Assembly (NCBI RefSeq): GCF_003062295.1
Contig: NZ_PYCN01000025.1
Span: 1 to 64,000, forward strand
Source of the DNA: Bradyrhizobium algeriense
GTDB lineage: Bacteria; Pseudomonadota; Alphaproteobacteria; Rhizobiales; Xanthobacteraceae
Direction: 5' to 3'
Length of the DNA: 64,000 nucleotides
The first letter of the stretch is position 1. Every line of letters starts with the position of its first letter. Positions 37,541 through 46,867 of this stretch are shown in pieces. A program made the position numbers and the translations under genes. Under the pieces are notes generated by a model. It searched no databases. It saw only the letters and a list, made by a program, of their open reading frames with translations, and had not been told where the DNA came from.

Positions 37541-38109
37541 GTTCGCAACAGCTTGTCGGGTTCCACACATCATGCGCGTTTGCTTTCGGACAGTAGCAAA
37601 CGCTGGTGCACAAGCCGCTTTTCGAGTCTCGCATAACGTGCGCGCCACCCCCATTTGGCTCCGCTCTTGCTCCATGGCCCTAATGCGCGCTGGTTTATCG
37701 AAAAATATTTTCAATGCGGTCGGGCAAGGTCCGTCAGCTAAATTGCTGCGCATATCAGAACCGCCGGCGAATTCGCTTAGTTCGCTCTCACACCCTTCGA
37801 TGCGCTGGAATGAGGTATTGCTGTTGAGCAATCCGCCCCTCCTCTACCGGCCACGTCATTCCAATTCATCATTTCGTGATCGAACTGGGTCTCACGACAG
37901 GTGGTAGCAAGCTCTCCCCTGCAGGCGTTTCTCGGCGGCCTATCGCCATCGCAGTCTTCTTGAGCGTGGCGATGGCTCACGGTCGGCTAGCTCGGCTTGC
38001 TGCTGCGGCGGCGGAGCTGCCAGGCAGGCACAGTTTCTCATCTCGATCGCGCAATCGACCGCGGCGACGGCCGAAACAGCGATTGACAGCCTTCGCATGA
38101 ACGGCCGCT
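37541..38109. other. intergenic, nothing supported
   Basis: About 570 bp between the fixR upstream region and the effector gene. Several short frames exist on both strands, none with family features. Confidence 0.35.
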
Positions 38110-39906
38110 TCACAGCTCGAGGCCGCGATCCGCGAGCACCTTGTGCATTACCGCGCTCTTGATCTCGCGGGCGATCTCGTTGCGGATCTCGGCTCCGAGC
38201 ACCCGCTCGGCATCGGCATCGTCTGTCAAGCCATTCTCGGCGAGCCGTCTATTCAGGCGGCTGTCGAACTCCTCTCCCATCGCATCGATGAGCCGCTCCT
38301 GCATCACTGCATGGTCACCGGGGGCGATGCGTCTCACCACGCTCTCCCAAGGTTGCCAGCGCCTTGCCAGATAGTCCCCGAATCCCGTCGCCTCCTGGTC
38401 CCGCACCGATGTCGCGGCCATGGCAACGTCGTCTTCTGTCACGTGAGAGATGTTCAAGAAGCGCATGTCTGGGGCGACGTGCCGCAGCTCCAGGGGGTCG
38501 CGCAGCTGGGTCTGGTAGGCAAGATAGACCTCGATGTCGTCGATGTCGGCGTCCGGGTCGGCACGGCGGAGCGAGTTGACCGTCTCGCGCGCGATCCCGT
38601 CCAGCGCCTCCAAGCGGAACATCACACGGCCGTGTTGGAGCAATTCGTCGAGCCGCCCGTCATAGGCTCCGTCCTCGACATCAGCGTTCAGGCGTGCGGT
38701 CTGCATGCCGTTCCAGGCCAAAGTGATGCGATCCTCGCAGCTGTCGCTCGCTCCTAAAGCCTGCTCGAAATAGTGCTCGCGCAATCGCGGCCTGGCCGCC
38801 GCTTGCCGCAGATCCTCGGCCACCGCCTGCCGGAACGCCTCGTTGCCATAGTTCACCGTGCCACGGAGCCTGTCGAGGAAGCGTGCGTAGTCCTGGGCAC
38901 CTGGCTCTTCGGCGAAGCGCTGCCAGGCGGCCACCGTGCCAGTATCGCCCTCGAGCCAGTGCGCGACAACCTCGTGCAGAGGCCGCGGCTCGACTTCCAC
39001 CGCTTCCTCGGCCATAGACAAAAAGATCTGCGGGCCGGCATAGTCCCCGGCATGCATGGCTGTCGCCAGGTTGGTCAGTACCCCCTCGGGCAGCGGATTA
39101 TTATCCAGATCAACGCTGGACTCACGGCCCAGCTGCGTCAGCAGGGTCTCTGGCACGCTGGTCAGCTGGTTGTTGCTGGCGCCGAGCCATAGGAGCTCGG
39201 CGGGGACCATCTCGGGCAGGCTCGTCAGCTGGTTGTGGGTAACGCTGAGCCATTCGAGCTCGGCCGGGAGGGGCTCGGGCAGATTGGTCAGCTGATTGTA
39301 GTCGACGTTCAGGCGCTGGAGCCCGGCTGGAAGGTCGGGCAGACTGGTCAGCTGATTGTTGTCGACGTTCAGGCGCCGGAGCCCGGGCGGCAGGTCTGCG
39401 GGCAGGCTGGTCAGCCCGTTGCTGCTGGCGTAGAGCCGCCGGAGCCCGGCTGGAAGGTCGGGCAAGCTGGTCAGCCGATTGTTGCTGGCGTACAGCCGCT
39501 GGAGATCGGCTGGAAGGTCGGGCAGGCTGGTCAGCTGATTGTTGTCGACGTTCAGGCGCCGGAGCTCGGGCGGGAGGGGAGCGGACAAGGCGGTCAGGGA
39601 CAGGGACGACAGATCCAGCGGCTCATCGACATCGCCTGCATCCCGCCAAGCCCTCGTTCGACTTACTGCCTCTTGCCGATCCTCGTCTTCGCCCTGCCCC
39701 TCTTCGGCAGCCCGGCCCACCAGGACCTGGTCCTGCGACGAGGCGGGGTCGGCGGCGGACGCCTCCGCCTCCCACAAGGCTTCGACCCACTGCGCCGCGG
39801 CCGGGGACCCTGGTTCGGAGGTTTCGGATTCGGAAGTCTCGGAAGGAGTGCCAGCGCCAAGCTGGGCCCGTTCTGCATTCATCGATGCCATCTCTTCGGT
39901 AGCCAA
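38110..39906 (-). CDS. nopM: NopM-like type III effector: leucine-rich repeats plus NEL E3 ubiquitin ligase domain
   Basis: 598 residues. After a Ser/Glu-rich N-terminus (about 1-90) come roughly eight 20-21-residue leucine-rich repeats of the bacterial type (LRRLNVDNNQLTSLPDLPAD) at about 100-270. The C-terminal novel E3 ligase domain has the catalytic cysteine in SCEDRITLAWN (Cys390), as in IpaH/SspH (CEDRV). Rhizobial NopM is injected into root cells and ubiquitinates host targets. The start may be ATG 39906 or 15 bases later. No convincing tts box was found upstream. The DNA encoding the repeats is itself tandemly repetitive. Confidence 0.85.
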   Translation of the reverse strand: MATEEMASMNAERAQLGAGTPSETSESETSEPGSPAAAQWVEALWEAEASAADPASSQDQVLVGRAAEEGQGEDEDRQEAVSRTRAWRDAGDVDEPLDLSSLSLTALSAPLPPELRRLNVDNNQLTSLPDLPADLQRLYASNNRLTSLPDLPAGLRRLYASSNGLTSLPADLPPGLRRLNVDNNQLTSLPDLPAGLQRLNVDYNQLTNLPEPLPAELEWLSVTHNQLTSLPEMVPAELLWLGASNNQLTSVPETLLTQLGRESSVDLDNNPLPEGVLTNLATAMHAGDYAGPQIFLSMAEEAVEVEPRPLHEVVAHWLEGDTGTVAAWQRFAEEPGAQDYARFLDRLRGTVNYGNEAFRQAVAEDLRQAAARPRLREHYFEQALGASDSCEDRITLAWNGMQTARLNADVEDGAYDGRLDELLQHGRVMFRLEALDGIARETVNSLRRADPDADIDDIEVYLAYQTQLRDPLELRHVAPDMRFLNISHVTEDDVAMAATSVRDQEATGFGDYLARRWQPWESVVRRIAPGDHAVMQERLIDAMGEEFDSRLNRRLAENGLTDDADAERVLGAEIRNEIAREIKSAVMHKVLADRGLEL

Positions 39907-40289
39907 GTGAAGGAAATGCGCGGGAGCGGTGCTTCTCGAAGTCGGTAGCTCTCACCATGGATGGTGATCACCGACCGACGAAGCAGGCGATCACGGAGCG
40001 CGGTTAACACGCTGCGCCATTCGCCCACAGGGCAGTTGCAGCAAGACTAGTACGTCCGGACGGAATCTACGGTTAACGAAAGGGTTTAGGGTCGTTTCGT
40101 TAAAGCAATACATCCCCTTCTCCTCTGCAGCAGATCAAGCGGACCTCTCAGTCCAGATAGACAGTATCTCAATGCTATAAGACTTAGCTGTCCATAAACT
40201 GACGAGTCTCGGAAGACTCATAATGCGTCGATGGAAGCCCATCGACGTCTCTCGAAGCTGCAGCGTCAGTGGGGTCCACTGAAGAAAAA
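39907..40289. other. intergenic, upstream of the effector
   Basis: About 380 bp. No clean tts box: the best resemblance (leftward GACTTCGAGAAGC near 39930) departs from the consensus at several positions. No gene supported. Confidence 0.35.
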
Positions 40290-40570
40290 CTGGCGACGGT
40301 CTGGCGTTCGGGACGCCTTTCGCGTAAAATCCTCGCACGCTCGTCGTCTTGGCTACAGCCTGCTCCGCAGACAGCTCGTCTTCAGTGGCGCCAATTTCCA
40401 GCTCTTCGAAGATCAGCGCGCCAACTGGGTCGATCAGCCGCGATGATCGCTCCGATCGATGGCCGTAGATCTGGCGCTGGAGCTTGGCGATCCTAAGCTT
40501 CTGCTGGGCGATCAGAGCTTCGTCTTCCGAGGCTTTTGCACGGGCAAACGCGAGCGGCGCCCAATACCTT
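40290..40570 (-). mobile_element. IS66-family TnpC (Orf3) remnant
   Basis: Leftward translation gives SEDEALIAQQKLRIAKLQRQ, IYGHRSERSSRLIDPVGALI, FEELEIGATEDELSAEQAVA and KTTSVRGF. This matches the coiled N-terminal part of IS66 TnpC (IAxLKLxIEKLRRExYGxRSERxARL ... EDELAAEQA). The rest of the transposase and the other IS66 genes are missing. Confidence 0.65.
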
Positions 40571-40723
40571 CACCAGCATTCGAATATGACCTCAAAGCTA
40601 GACTTAAAGTTCACATCCTCAGAAAGACGACCGAACTTCACAAAGCGGCCGCCACCGAAGGGATACATCGAGCGCGACGAGCAGATCTAGAAGATCGAGG
40701 CCCTGAACGCATGATCCGGACTT

Positions 40724-40766
40724 ATCCAGCGTTGATGCATTCCATAAACAATCGATTTTACCAAGT
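40724..40766 (+). promoter_or_regulatory. second, partly degenerate nod box
   Basis: ATCCA, then GATG, then AAACAATCGATTTTACCAAG. The 3' half is identical to the canonical nod box and to the one at 54381-54427. The 5' half has lost two bases in each of its two spacers. Oriented rightward, towards the sulfotransferase gene 0.9 kb away, with IS256 debris in between. Confidence 0.75.
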
Positions 40767-40932
40767 GGAAGAAACGGATAGCAAGAAGTCAACTGGAGGA
40801 ATTGAATTCAGGCATCCAAAAGGGAATGTCAGATATTTTGTGTAAGAGGCCTCTGTGAAGGGTAAATTTCAGTCGTTTCTTGCATCAGCCGGACATTGTC
40901 ATCGATCCCATGGTGGCTAACAGTGGTCGGGC

Positions 40933-40999
40933 AGCAAGCTCTGTCAAGGCCGCAGCCGCCGCAGGCGGGGGCCGCAGGCCCGCCTTTACAGAGCTTGCT
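40933..40999. repeat. 18-bp inverted repeat, long hairpin
   Basis: AGCAAGCTCTGTCAAGGC (40933-40950) pairs with GCCTTTACAGAGCTTGCT (40982-40999), 17 of 18 positions. The loop of about 31 bases is GC-rich and can itself fold. It lies just left of the IS256 remnant and may be part of its end or a terminator-like palindrome. Confidence 0.6.
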
Positions 41000-41048
41000 G
41001 ATCGGCCAAACTCGGGCCGCCGGATAAGACGGCTGATCGACATTTTGG

Positions 41049-41668
41049 TCATCGCGTTGATCCCGGAAAGCGCGAGCCGAACTGAATGGCGAACTGGCCC
41101 ATGGCGGCAGTCCACTCGACGCCTCGCCGCTACCTCAATCCGGCGTTCTTGATGGCGAGATAAAGCAGCTTCAACGCCGCGTCGTCGTTTGGAAAGCTGC
41201 CGCGGGTCTTGATGATCTTGCGCAAGCTGCGGTGCAGCGCCTCGACCGCGTTGGTGGTGTAGATCATCTTGCGGACGCCAGGAGCAAACGCGAAGAACGG
41301 CACGACCTGTTCCCAGGCGCGGCGCCAGGCCTGGCCGATCGCCGGATAGCGCTTGCCCCATTCGTCCTCGAACTCCTCGAGCCGGACCAGCGCCATGTCG
41401 GCATTCTCGGCCCGGTAGATGGCCTTGATGGCAGGCAGGATCGCCTTGCGATCCTTCCAGGCGACAAACGCCAGGCTGTTGCGGATCAGGTGCACGATGC
41501 AGGTCTGCACCACCGTCTGCGGATAGACCGAGGCGATCGCCTCGGGAAAGCCCTTGAGCCCATCGACCACCGCAATCAGGATATCGTTGACGCCACGCGT
41601 CTTCAGGTCGTTGATGACCTTGAGCCAGAATTTGGCGCCTTCGGTCTGCTCGATCCACAGGCCCAGAT
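41049..41668 (-). pseudogene. IS256-family transposase, truncated at the N-terminus with an internal stop
   Basis: Leftward frame: HLGLWIEQTEGAKFWLKVIN, LIAVVDGLKGFPEAI, VVQTCIVHLIRNSLAFVAWK and MIYTTNAVEALHRSLRKIIK are IS256 transposase hallmarks. Near the end, NAGLR is followed by TAG where the family has Trp, then RRGVEWTAAMGQFAIQFG in the same frame. The first half of the protein, including the first catalytic aspartate, is absent: homology stops at about 41668, where the sulfotransferase begins on the other strand. Confidence 0.8.
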
Positions 41669-41677
41669 GCCAACGAT

Positions 41678-42565
41678 TTGCCTGCGGTCTGCTTTCTCCT
41701 CGGCCTTCCCCGGTCGGGGACGACGCTGCTGTCGCATTTGCTCCAGCAGCACCCAGACATTGTGGCGCCGCCTGAGCCCTGGTTGATGCTGGCACTTGAG
41801 GCATTTGGCACGGTGGATCACCGTCACCCAGCGGGGGCATCACTGATTCAGGACGCAACATCCGATTTTTCGGGCCGAATCGATCGTACTATCGTCAGTC
41901 GCGCTTTTGCTGATGCGGCTTACGGCCAATATTTGGCAGCAGCGGGCAAGCGTACTTTCGTAGACAAGACGCCGCGTTATTGGATGGTCCTCGATTTTTT
42001 GGATTCTCTCTATCCAGAAGCGCCACACATCCTTCTATTGCGTAATCCCTACGCTGTTGCCGCTTCACTGAAATCGACATGGGGCATCCCGCTCGTGCCA
42101 GAAAGCTGGCCGCCCGCCAGCCTATCTGATCTCTCCAATCTAATGCTCATTCTGCCTCCCGACATCGCATCTTCTCTCGCCGATCTCGTTCTGGGCCTAC
42201 CTGCGCTCGCCGCGCACCGCAGTCGGCGGCAGACGCAAGTGGTGCGGTACGAACTTTTGGTGGCGGGCCCCGACGAGGAAATCCGGCGCGTGATCGCTGG
42301 CCTCGGCTACGATCCAACGGGCATTACATCGGCGACGATGGAGCAGCCGGAATATCTTCGGTCCAGTCGCTTCGGGGATCGAAAAATCCTCGAGAGAAAG
42401 GCAGTCGATGATCGCTCAGTCTACACTTGGCAAACCGAACTGAGCATTCAAGAGATGCAAGCAATAACGGATGCAATCGGCGCCGAGCTTTTGATTGAGC
42501 TCGGTTATGAGCAGGAACTTCGGTCGTTCAGCAAGCTGGGATCGTGGACAGAGGTCGGGCCGTAA
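41678..42565 (+). CDS. sulfotransferase, 5' end possibly lost
   Basis: 295 residues if started at TTG 41678 (PAVCFLLGLPRSGTTLLSHL). The 5'-phosphosulfate-binding loop LGLPRSGTTLLSHLLQQHPD is at the very start, and the 3'-phosphate site is LLLRNPYAVAASLKSTWG near 105. These identify a PAPS-dependent sulfotransferase. No ATG or Shine-Dalgarno precedes the loop, and IS256 sequence ends about ten bases before, so the native start may have been removed. An upstream nod box in the same orientation suggests a former role in Nod factor sulfation; it is not close to NodH, and NoeE identity cannot be judged. Confidence 0.75.
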   Translation: MPAVCFLLGLPRSGTTLLSHLLQQHPDIVAPPEPWLMLALEAFGTVDHRHPAGASLIQDATSDFSGRIDRTIVSRAFADAAYGQYLAAAGKRTFVDKTPRYWMVLDFLDSLYPEAPHILLLRNPYAVAASLKSTWGIPLVPESWPPASLSDLSNLMLILPPDIASSLADLVLGLPALAAHRSRRQTQVVRYELLVAGPDEEIRRVIAGLGYDPTGITSATMEQPEYLRSSRFGDRKILERKAVDDRSVYTWQTELSIQEMQAITDAIGAELLIELGYEQELRSFSKLGSWTEVGP

Positions 42566-42934
42566 CCGAACAATATCGTCAGGTATTTCAAACCTGGTGG
42601 GATTTGCAACGCGCCCAGCGAGGACCTCGTGCGGCATCTGGCGGAAACGGTGCGCCAAACAGTATTGTCTGGCAAGCTGAAGAGAACTCCTCCTCGGCTT
42701 TCGACCCCTCCATGGTTCGGAACGGCAACACCTAGCCGAGCTCAACATGGAGGAAAATTTGCGCTTGGCGAATTCGATAGCGGCTAAGTTCGAACAGGCG
42801 CTCACGCTGTCCGAGGCCGATCGAGCCGCTGGATGCGGCCATCGAGACGTTGCGGGCGGCAAACGTATGGCTTTATCCGAGGGCAAGATCAGCGGGCGGA
42901 AGGCATTCAGCTACGAGCGGTTTGGAGCAGCGCG
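42566..42934. other. intergenic, nothing supported
   Basis: About 370 bp. A rightward frame at 42544-42735 (EQYRQVFQTWWDLQRAQRGP) may be unrelated coding debris. No family recognised. Confidence 0.3.
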
Positions 42935-43290
42935 TTCCCCTTGCGGGCGATCCGCGAACTGATTGAGGCAGCGCTGAAGGACCTGTCGCGAGACTTCCGG
43001 AGGCTTTACGCCGGGAAGCCGCTGGTCGATCCCGCCCGAGCGGCTCTTTGCGGGCTCTGCTGCTGGAAGCGTTCTGTTCTACACGGTGCGATCTGAGCGG
43101 CAGTTGATCGAGCAGCTCGACAACAATCTTTTGTTCAGCTAATTTGTCGGACTGTCGATCGATGGTTCGGTATGGGATGCCACCGTGTTCTACATGATCG
43201 GCTGCTCGATCGCGATAGTGCGACGACGTTCTTTGTCGCAGTTTCTGAACGTTACGAAAAACGACATCCGACAGGACGAACGGCGATGCT
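42935..43290 (+). pseudogene. IS5-group transposase N-terminal remnant
   Basis: Spread over more than one rightward frame are LIEAALKDLSRDFRRLYAGK, a RALLLEAF-like block, RSERQLIEQLDNNLLFS, then TAA where the family has Trp, FVGLSIDGSVWDATVF and RDRLLDRDSATTFF. This is the conserved N-terminal region of IS5-group transposases, with several indels and no catalytic core. Confidence 0.65.
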
Positions 43291-43343
43291 GCGCAATGCG
43301 AAGCGCGCGCCGATATGATCGACGAGGGTGCGGGTTGCAAGTT

Positions 43344-44333
43344 TCATAAAGCCAGGAGATGTTCGGAGGATTCATCAATCAAGATCAAACGACTCGGATC
43401 GTTTAAATCGAACTCAATAACGCGTGGCGCGAAGAGGCGGGCATAGCGGGTGAAGGCGCTAGTCGGCGGAAAGCGAATCACAGTATCGCATCGCCCGAGG
43501 AGATACATCTCGATGAGGGCGGAGATCCCGCCGTCGACTCCCAGTGCTGCACCATGTAATGGCCCGGCCTGATCCGCCTGGAAGCGTTTTGGGATCGTGA
43601 AAAGATCGGGAAACACACCCGACAGCTTGTCAAGTACCTGCGCGCTGTCCGTACACAACAATACCCTCACAGGTCCTGGATGTGGTAACGCTTTGGCCGT
43701 ATCAATGGCAGTGCATACCTGCCGCAAGGCGAGCTCCGCATCGGCCCAGTAGGGCGTGTGCCCCATTATATCTTCGCCGTTGCCGTGCCGAACATGAACC
43801 CCGATTATATTGCGCCCTTCAAAGTGCTCTTGATATAGGGCGTCAATCCGAGCTTGAATTTCGGGCCTTGGTTTGATGCTCCGGAATATTTGTCGTTCGG
43901 CATCCTGATCGCAACGCCACATCAAACAAGCATCACACACCACGGTGTTGGCTTCACTATCTTGTTCGGCTTGGAAAAGCTCACTCAGCTCATCACGTTC
44001 TCGGAAAATCTGTTCATCTGGGCGATAAACGCAGTCGATCGATGGCTTATTCCACCATGACGGGAAGAAAGGACCCGGGAATGAGAGCTGGTTGATCTCG
44101 TCATCGCAGATGACCCGTACGCCCGCGATGTCTTGAATTGGCTCGAAGAACACCGGAAAGGCGTTCGTGAAGGGTTGATTGAGATAACAGGAGCCACGCC
44201 AATCAATGGCTAGAGTCCGCCCCGTCCGCTGCGCATAGCGCCAGGCTGACGCCAGGGACCACAGGCAATCACCGAAACCAGTACGTCGTCGAGAAACAAT
44301 GAACCGGCCGTTCATCGAGCCGCCAACAAACAT
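43344..44333 (-). CDS. nodZ: NodZ, Nod factor alpha-1,6-fucosyltransferase
   Basis: 329 residues; start ATG 44333, or ATG 44315 (MNGRFIVSRRRTGFGDCLWS) which matches the usual start better. Family blocks include TLAIDWRGSCYLNQPFTNAF, VVCDACLMWRCDQDAERQIF, GVHVRHGNGEDIMGHTPYWA (GDP-fucose-binding arginine region) and RFPPTSAFTRYARLFAPRVI. It adds fucose to the reducing-end GlcNAc of the lipo-chitin oligosaccharide. The C-terminus looks shorter than in B. japonicum. Separated from nolO by about 400 bp and no nod box of its own was seen. Confidence 0.95.
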   Translation of the reverse strand: MFVGGSMNGRFIVSRRRTGFGDCLWSLASAWRYAQRTGRTLAIDWRGSCYLNQPFTNAFPVFFEPIQDIAGVRVICDDEINQLSFPGPFFPSWWNKPSIDCVYRPDEQIFRERDELSELFQAEQDSEANTVVCDACLMWRCDQDAERQIFRSIKPRPEIQARIDALYQEHFEGRNIIGVHVRHGNGEDIMGHTPYWADAELALRQVCTAIDTAKALPHPGPVRVLLCTDSAQVLDKLSGVFPDLFTIPKRFQADQAGPLHGAALGVDGGISALIEMYLLGRCDTVIRFPPTSAFTRYARLFAPRVIEFDLNDPSRLILIDESSEHLLAL

Positions 44334-44728
44334 TTGTGTTTCCTCGTTAAGGGAATACCGCCTGGATAAGGACGCTACGGAAACTCTACGTATGGCCTCG
44401 CCCGATGCTGTCGTCAGCGATCGTGATGTTAGCCAACTTGGCTGGTAGAATCATATGCCGCTACCATGGAGGAGCCGCGCGAAAATGTTGCCATCGACAT
44501 GCTTGATTTCAGTCGTATCCGCCTTGTTGCAACAGCTCCTCGAAGCCCTTTCTGGCATGTACCATGTCGAATAGAATTTCTGCTGCTGGGGCGCTTGCCG
44601 TCCTGAGCTGCCGCTATGGCGCAGCGCCCAAGACTACAAGCATGAGCCCAGCTACCGGGTATGCCGCCTTCAGGGGCCCAGCTGCCCCCGCATTTGGAGA
44701 CATGCACACGGCCATATTCGTGGTGCTG
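44334..44728. other. intergenic between nolO and nodZ
   Basis: About 395 bp. A leftward 92-codon frame (44429-44707) lacks family features. No second nod box. Probably leader/spacer of the nod transcript. Confidence 0.35.
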
Positions 44729-46786
44729 TTATGCTTTCTCCAGCATTTGATCGCAGTCTTGATGCGCGCGAGCAGCATGTGAAGGATGCAGCCGAAGGCG
44801 ACGGAGCTCCCATAAGCCCCGCAGTTCCTTCACGACAGCTTCACGCCTAGCCCGATCGAAAGTAATTGTATCCAGGAGATCCCTGAGCACGGCTTCGCCC
44901 TCGATCTGCATCAGTAGATCGAACGCATCCTGTGAAATACGCACACTGTCACCGCTGGAGTGCGCCGTACGGATTTCGCACACCGTCTCCTGGCGATCTC
45001 GCGCTGTGTAAGCGCGAACCCGATAGAGGCGCGCATAAGGCGGCAATGAAACCGCAAGCGCAGTCCAATCCTCCAACGTTGCCGCCCTCTTCTTGACGAG
45101 GAACGGCCCGACCACAAGTCCATCCAGCTCTGTCGTCAGAAATGTGGTAATCGCGTCTGCAACCGAATCCACGATCGGCTCGGCATTGTTGTTAAAGGAC
45201 GTATTGAGCAGAACTGGGATGCCAGTCCGCTTCTTGAACGAATTAATAACCTCCCAGTAGGCTGGATTTGTCTTGCGCGATACTGTTTGCAGTCGCGCAG
45301 TGCCGTCGACGTGCGTTATGGCGCCGAGCGCGCTTCGCTTGGAGTCGCGCACGCGAACTACAAAATTCATGAAGGGAAATTCGTGCGTACCGTCGGGGAG
45401 GTCGAAAAATTCGCTCGCATCCTCGTCCAGCACTGATGGCGCGAACGGTCGATAGCCTTCGCGCTTTTTGACCATCGCGTTGATCCGGTCCTTGTTTGCG
45501 GCAGGCCGAGGATCGGCAAGAATGCTGCGATTGCCAAGCGCACGTGGCCCGAACTCCGAACGACCCTGCACCCAGCCGATCACGGCGCCGTTAGCCATCC
45601 AGTCGGCTGCGCTACCTGCCACGTCGTCACTGCGTTCGACGTCAAGGTGTCCACCCCATGCATCCAGTTCCTGCTGCACGGCGCTCTCGCTCCCGAGATC
45701 AGGACCCCAATAGACCTCCTGCAGCCGCTCACGTGGCGCGGGCCGGCCCAGCTCGTTAGACATCATTAATGCAGCGCCTAATGCGCAGCCAGCGTCATGC
45801 GCCGCGGGTTGCACGAAGATGTGTTCGAAAAGCCCCGAATACAGCAGCTTACCGTTCATGGTGCAGTTGTGGGCTATCCCGCCAGCCAGGCACAACCGCT
45901 TCATACCGGTAGCCTCGCGATGATGCCGGAGAATGTGAAACACGATCCGCTCCAAGGCTTCCTGCAATGAAGCACTCACATCTCGATGCTGCTGCGTGAA
46001 TGGCATTCCCTTTCTTCGGACCTGGATGCTCCGGCGCAGCGTCGGACCGATTCGGTCGAGGTAGACGCGGTAGCCACCGTTGTCTAACAGTTCGTAGAAC
46101 TGCTCGAAGACCTCGCGATGGGGAGCCGGATCCCCGTAGGGGGCAAGCCCCATGACTTTGTATTCATCGAATAAGCCGTAGCCGAGATACCGGATCGTCT
46201 CGAGATAAAATAGCCCTAGGGAATTATTCTCCGGGAAGGTCGCGAGTTGGGTAACCTCGGTTCCAGACCCCACAGCTAAGAGGCCGGAGAGAAAATCACC
46301 ACCGCCATCGATCGCGAGGATTAGACTTTGCTCGAAGCCAGACATCGCAAAGGCGCTTACGGCGTGCGCCTGATGGTGACTTACGAAAGAGACACGCGAC
46401 GGATCGACCTCGGTACCAAACTCCTGCGCTAGTAAGCCACGCATCAACAGTTTGGCATCCAAAGGAATGGAGAGGTCCGGCTGAGACCCGAACAGGCCTT
46501 CGAGCATAGCATTGCAATAGGCCTCGGTCGCGTAGAACGCGATACGATCGATATCGCTGAGCTGGATCCCTGCGGCTGCAAGGCAGTATTGTATCGAACG
46601 GCTTGGGAATTTGTTGGAGTGCTTAATCCGATTGAGGCGCTCCTCTTCAACGGCCGCTATCACGCGTCCGTCCCGGACGAGCACCGCAGCGCCATCGTGC
46701 AGAAATGTGTTCGAAAGCTCACGTGTATCTTCATAGACTTTGTCTAGTCCACCGCTCACTCCTAGACAGAACATCTCATTCTCCAT
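44729..46786 (-). CDS. nolO: NolO, Nod factor carbamoyltransferase
   Basis: 685 residues (MENEMFCLGVSGGLDKVYED; ATG 46774 is an alternative start). It belongs to the NodU/CmcH family, with FLHDGAAVLVRDGRVIAAVE at the N-terminus, VSHHQAHAVSAFAMSGFEQS, LAIDGGGDFLSGLLAVGSG, CLAGGIAHNCTMNGKLLYSG (carbamoyl phosphate/AMP part) and GWVQGRSEFGPRALGNRSIL. It carbamoylates the non-reducing end of the Nod factor at O-3/O-4. It follows nodJ after 81 bp. The nolMN ORFs present between nodJ and nolO in B. japonicum are not seen here. Confidence 0.95.
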   Translation of the reverse strand: MENEMFCLGVSGGLDKVYEDTRELSNTFLHDGAAVLVRDGRVIAAVEEERLNRIKHSNKFPSRSIQYCLAAAGIQLSDIDRIAFYATEAYCNAMLEGLFGSQPDLSIPLDAKLLMRGLLAQEFGTEVDPSRVSFVSHHQAHAVSAFAMSGFEQSLILAIDGGGDFLSGLLAVGSGTEVTQLATFPENNSLGLFYLETIRYLGYGLFDEYKVMGLAPYGDPAPHREVFEQFYELLDNGGYRVYLDRIGPTLRRSIQVRRKGMPFTQQHRDVSASLQEALERIVFHILRHHREATGMKRLCLAGGIAHNCTMNGKLLYSGLFEHIFVQPAAHDAGCALGAALMMSNELGRPAPRERLQEVYWGPDLGSESAVQQELDAWGGHLDVERSDDVAGSAADWMANGAVIGWVQGRSEFGPRALGNRSILADPRPAANKDRINAMVKKREGYRPFAPSVLDEDASEFFDLPDGTHEFPFMNFVVRVRDSKRSALGAITHVDGTARLQTVSRKTNPAYWEVINSFKKRTGIPVLLNTSFNNNAEPIVDSVADAITTFLTTELDGLVVGPFLVKKRAATLEDWTALAVSLPPYARLYRVRAYTARDRQETVCEIRTAHSSGDSVRISQDAFDLLMQIEGEAVLRDLLDTITFDRARREAVVKELRGLWELRRLRLHPSHAARAHQDCDQMLEKA

Positions 46787-46867
46787 TTATCGTGACACGA
46801 AGCCCAATTGACTGCCGAATTCGCGGTACTGCATCGTGTCTCTCCATCGCTTCTGCGGAATGTCGGG

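Noticed and set aside
39170..39560. Tandem DNA repeats that might look like a CRISPR array
   Set aside because: They encode leucine-rich repeats in frame; units are contiguous with no spacers.
39915..39960. Candidate tts box upstream of the NopM-like gene
   Set aside because: Only GACTTCGAGAAGC resembles the core; too many mismatches to the TtsI consensus.
40885..41811. 308-codon leftward frame over the IS256 remnant
   Set aside because: Out of phase with the transposase homology, which is in the 41130-41861 frame.
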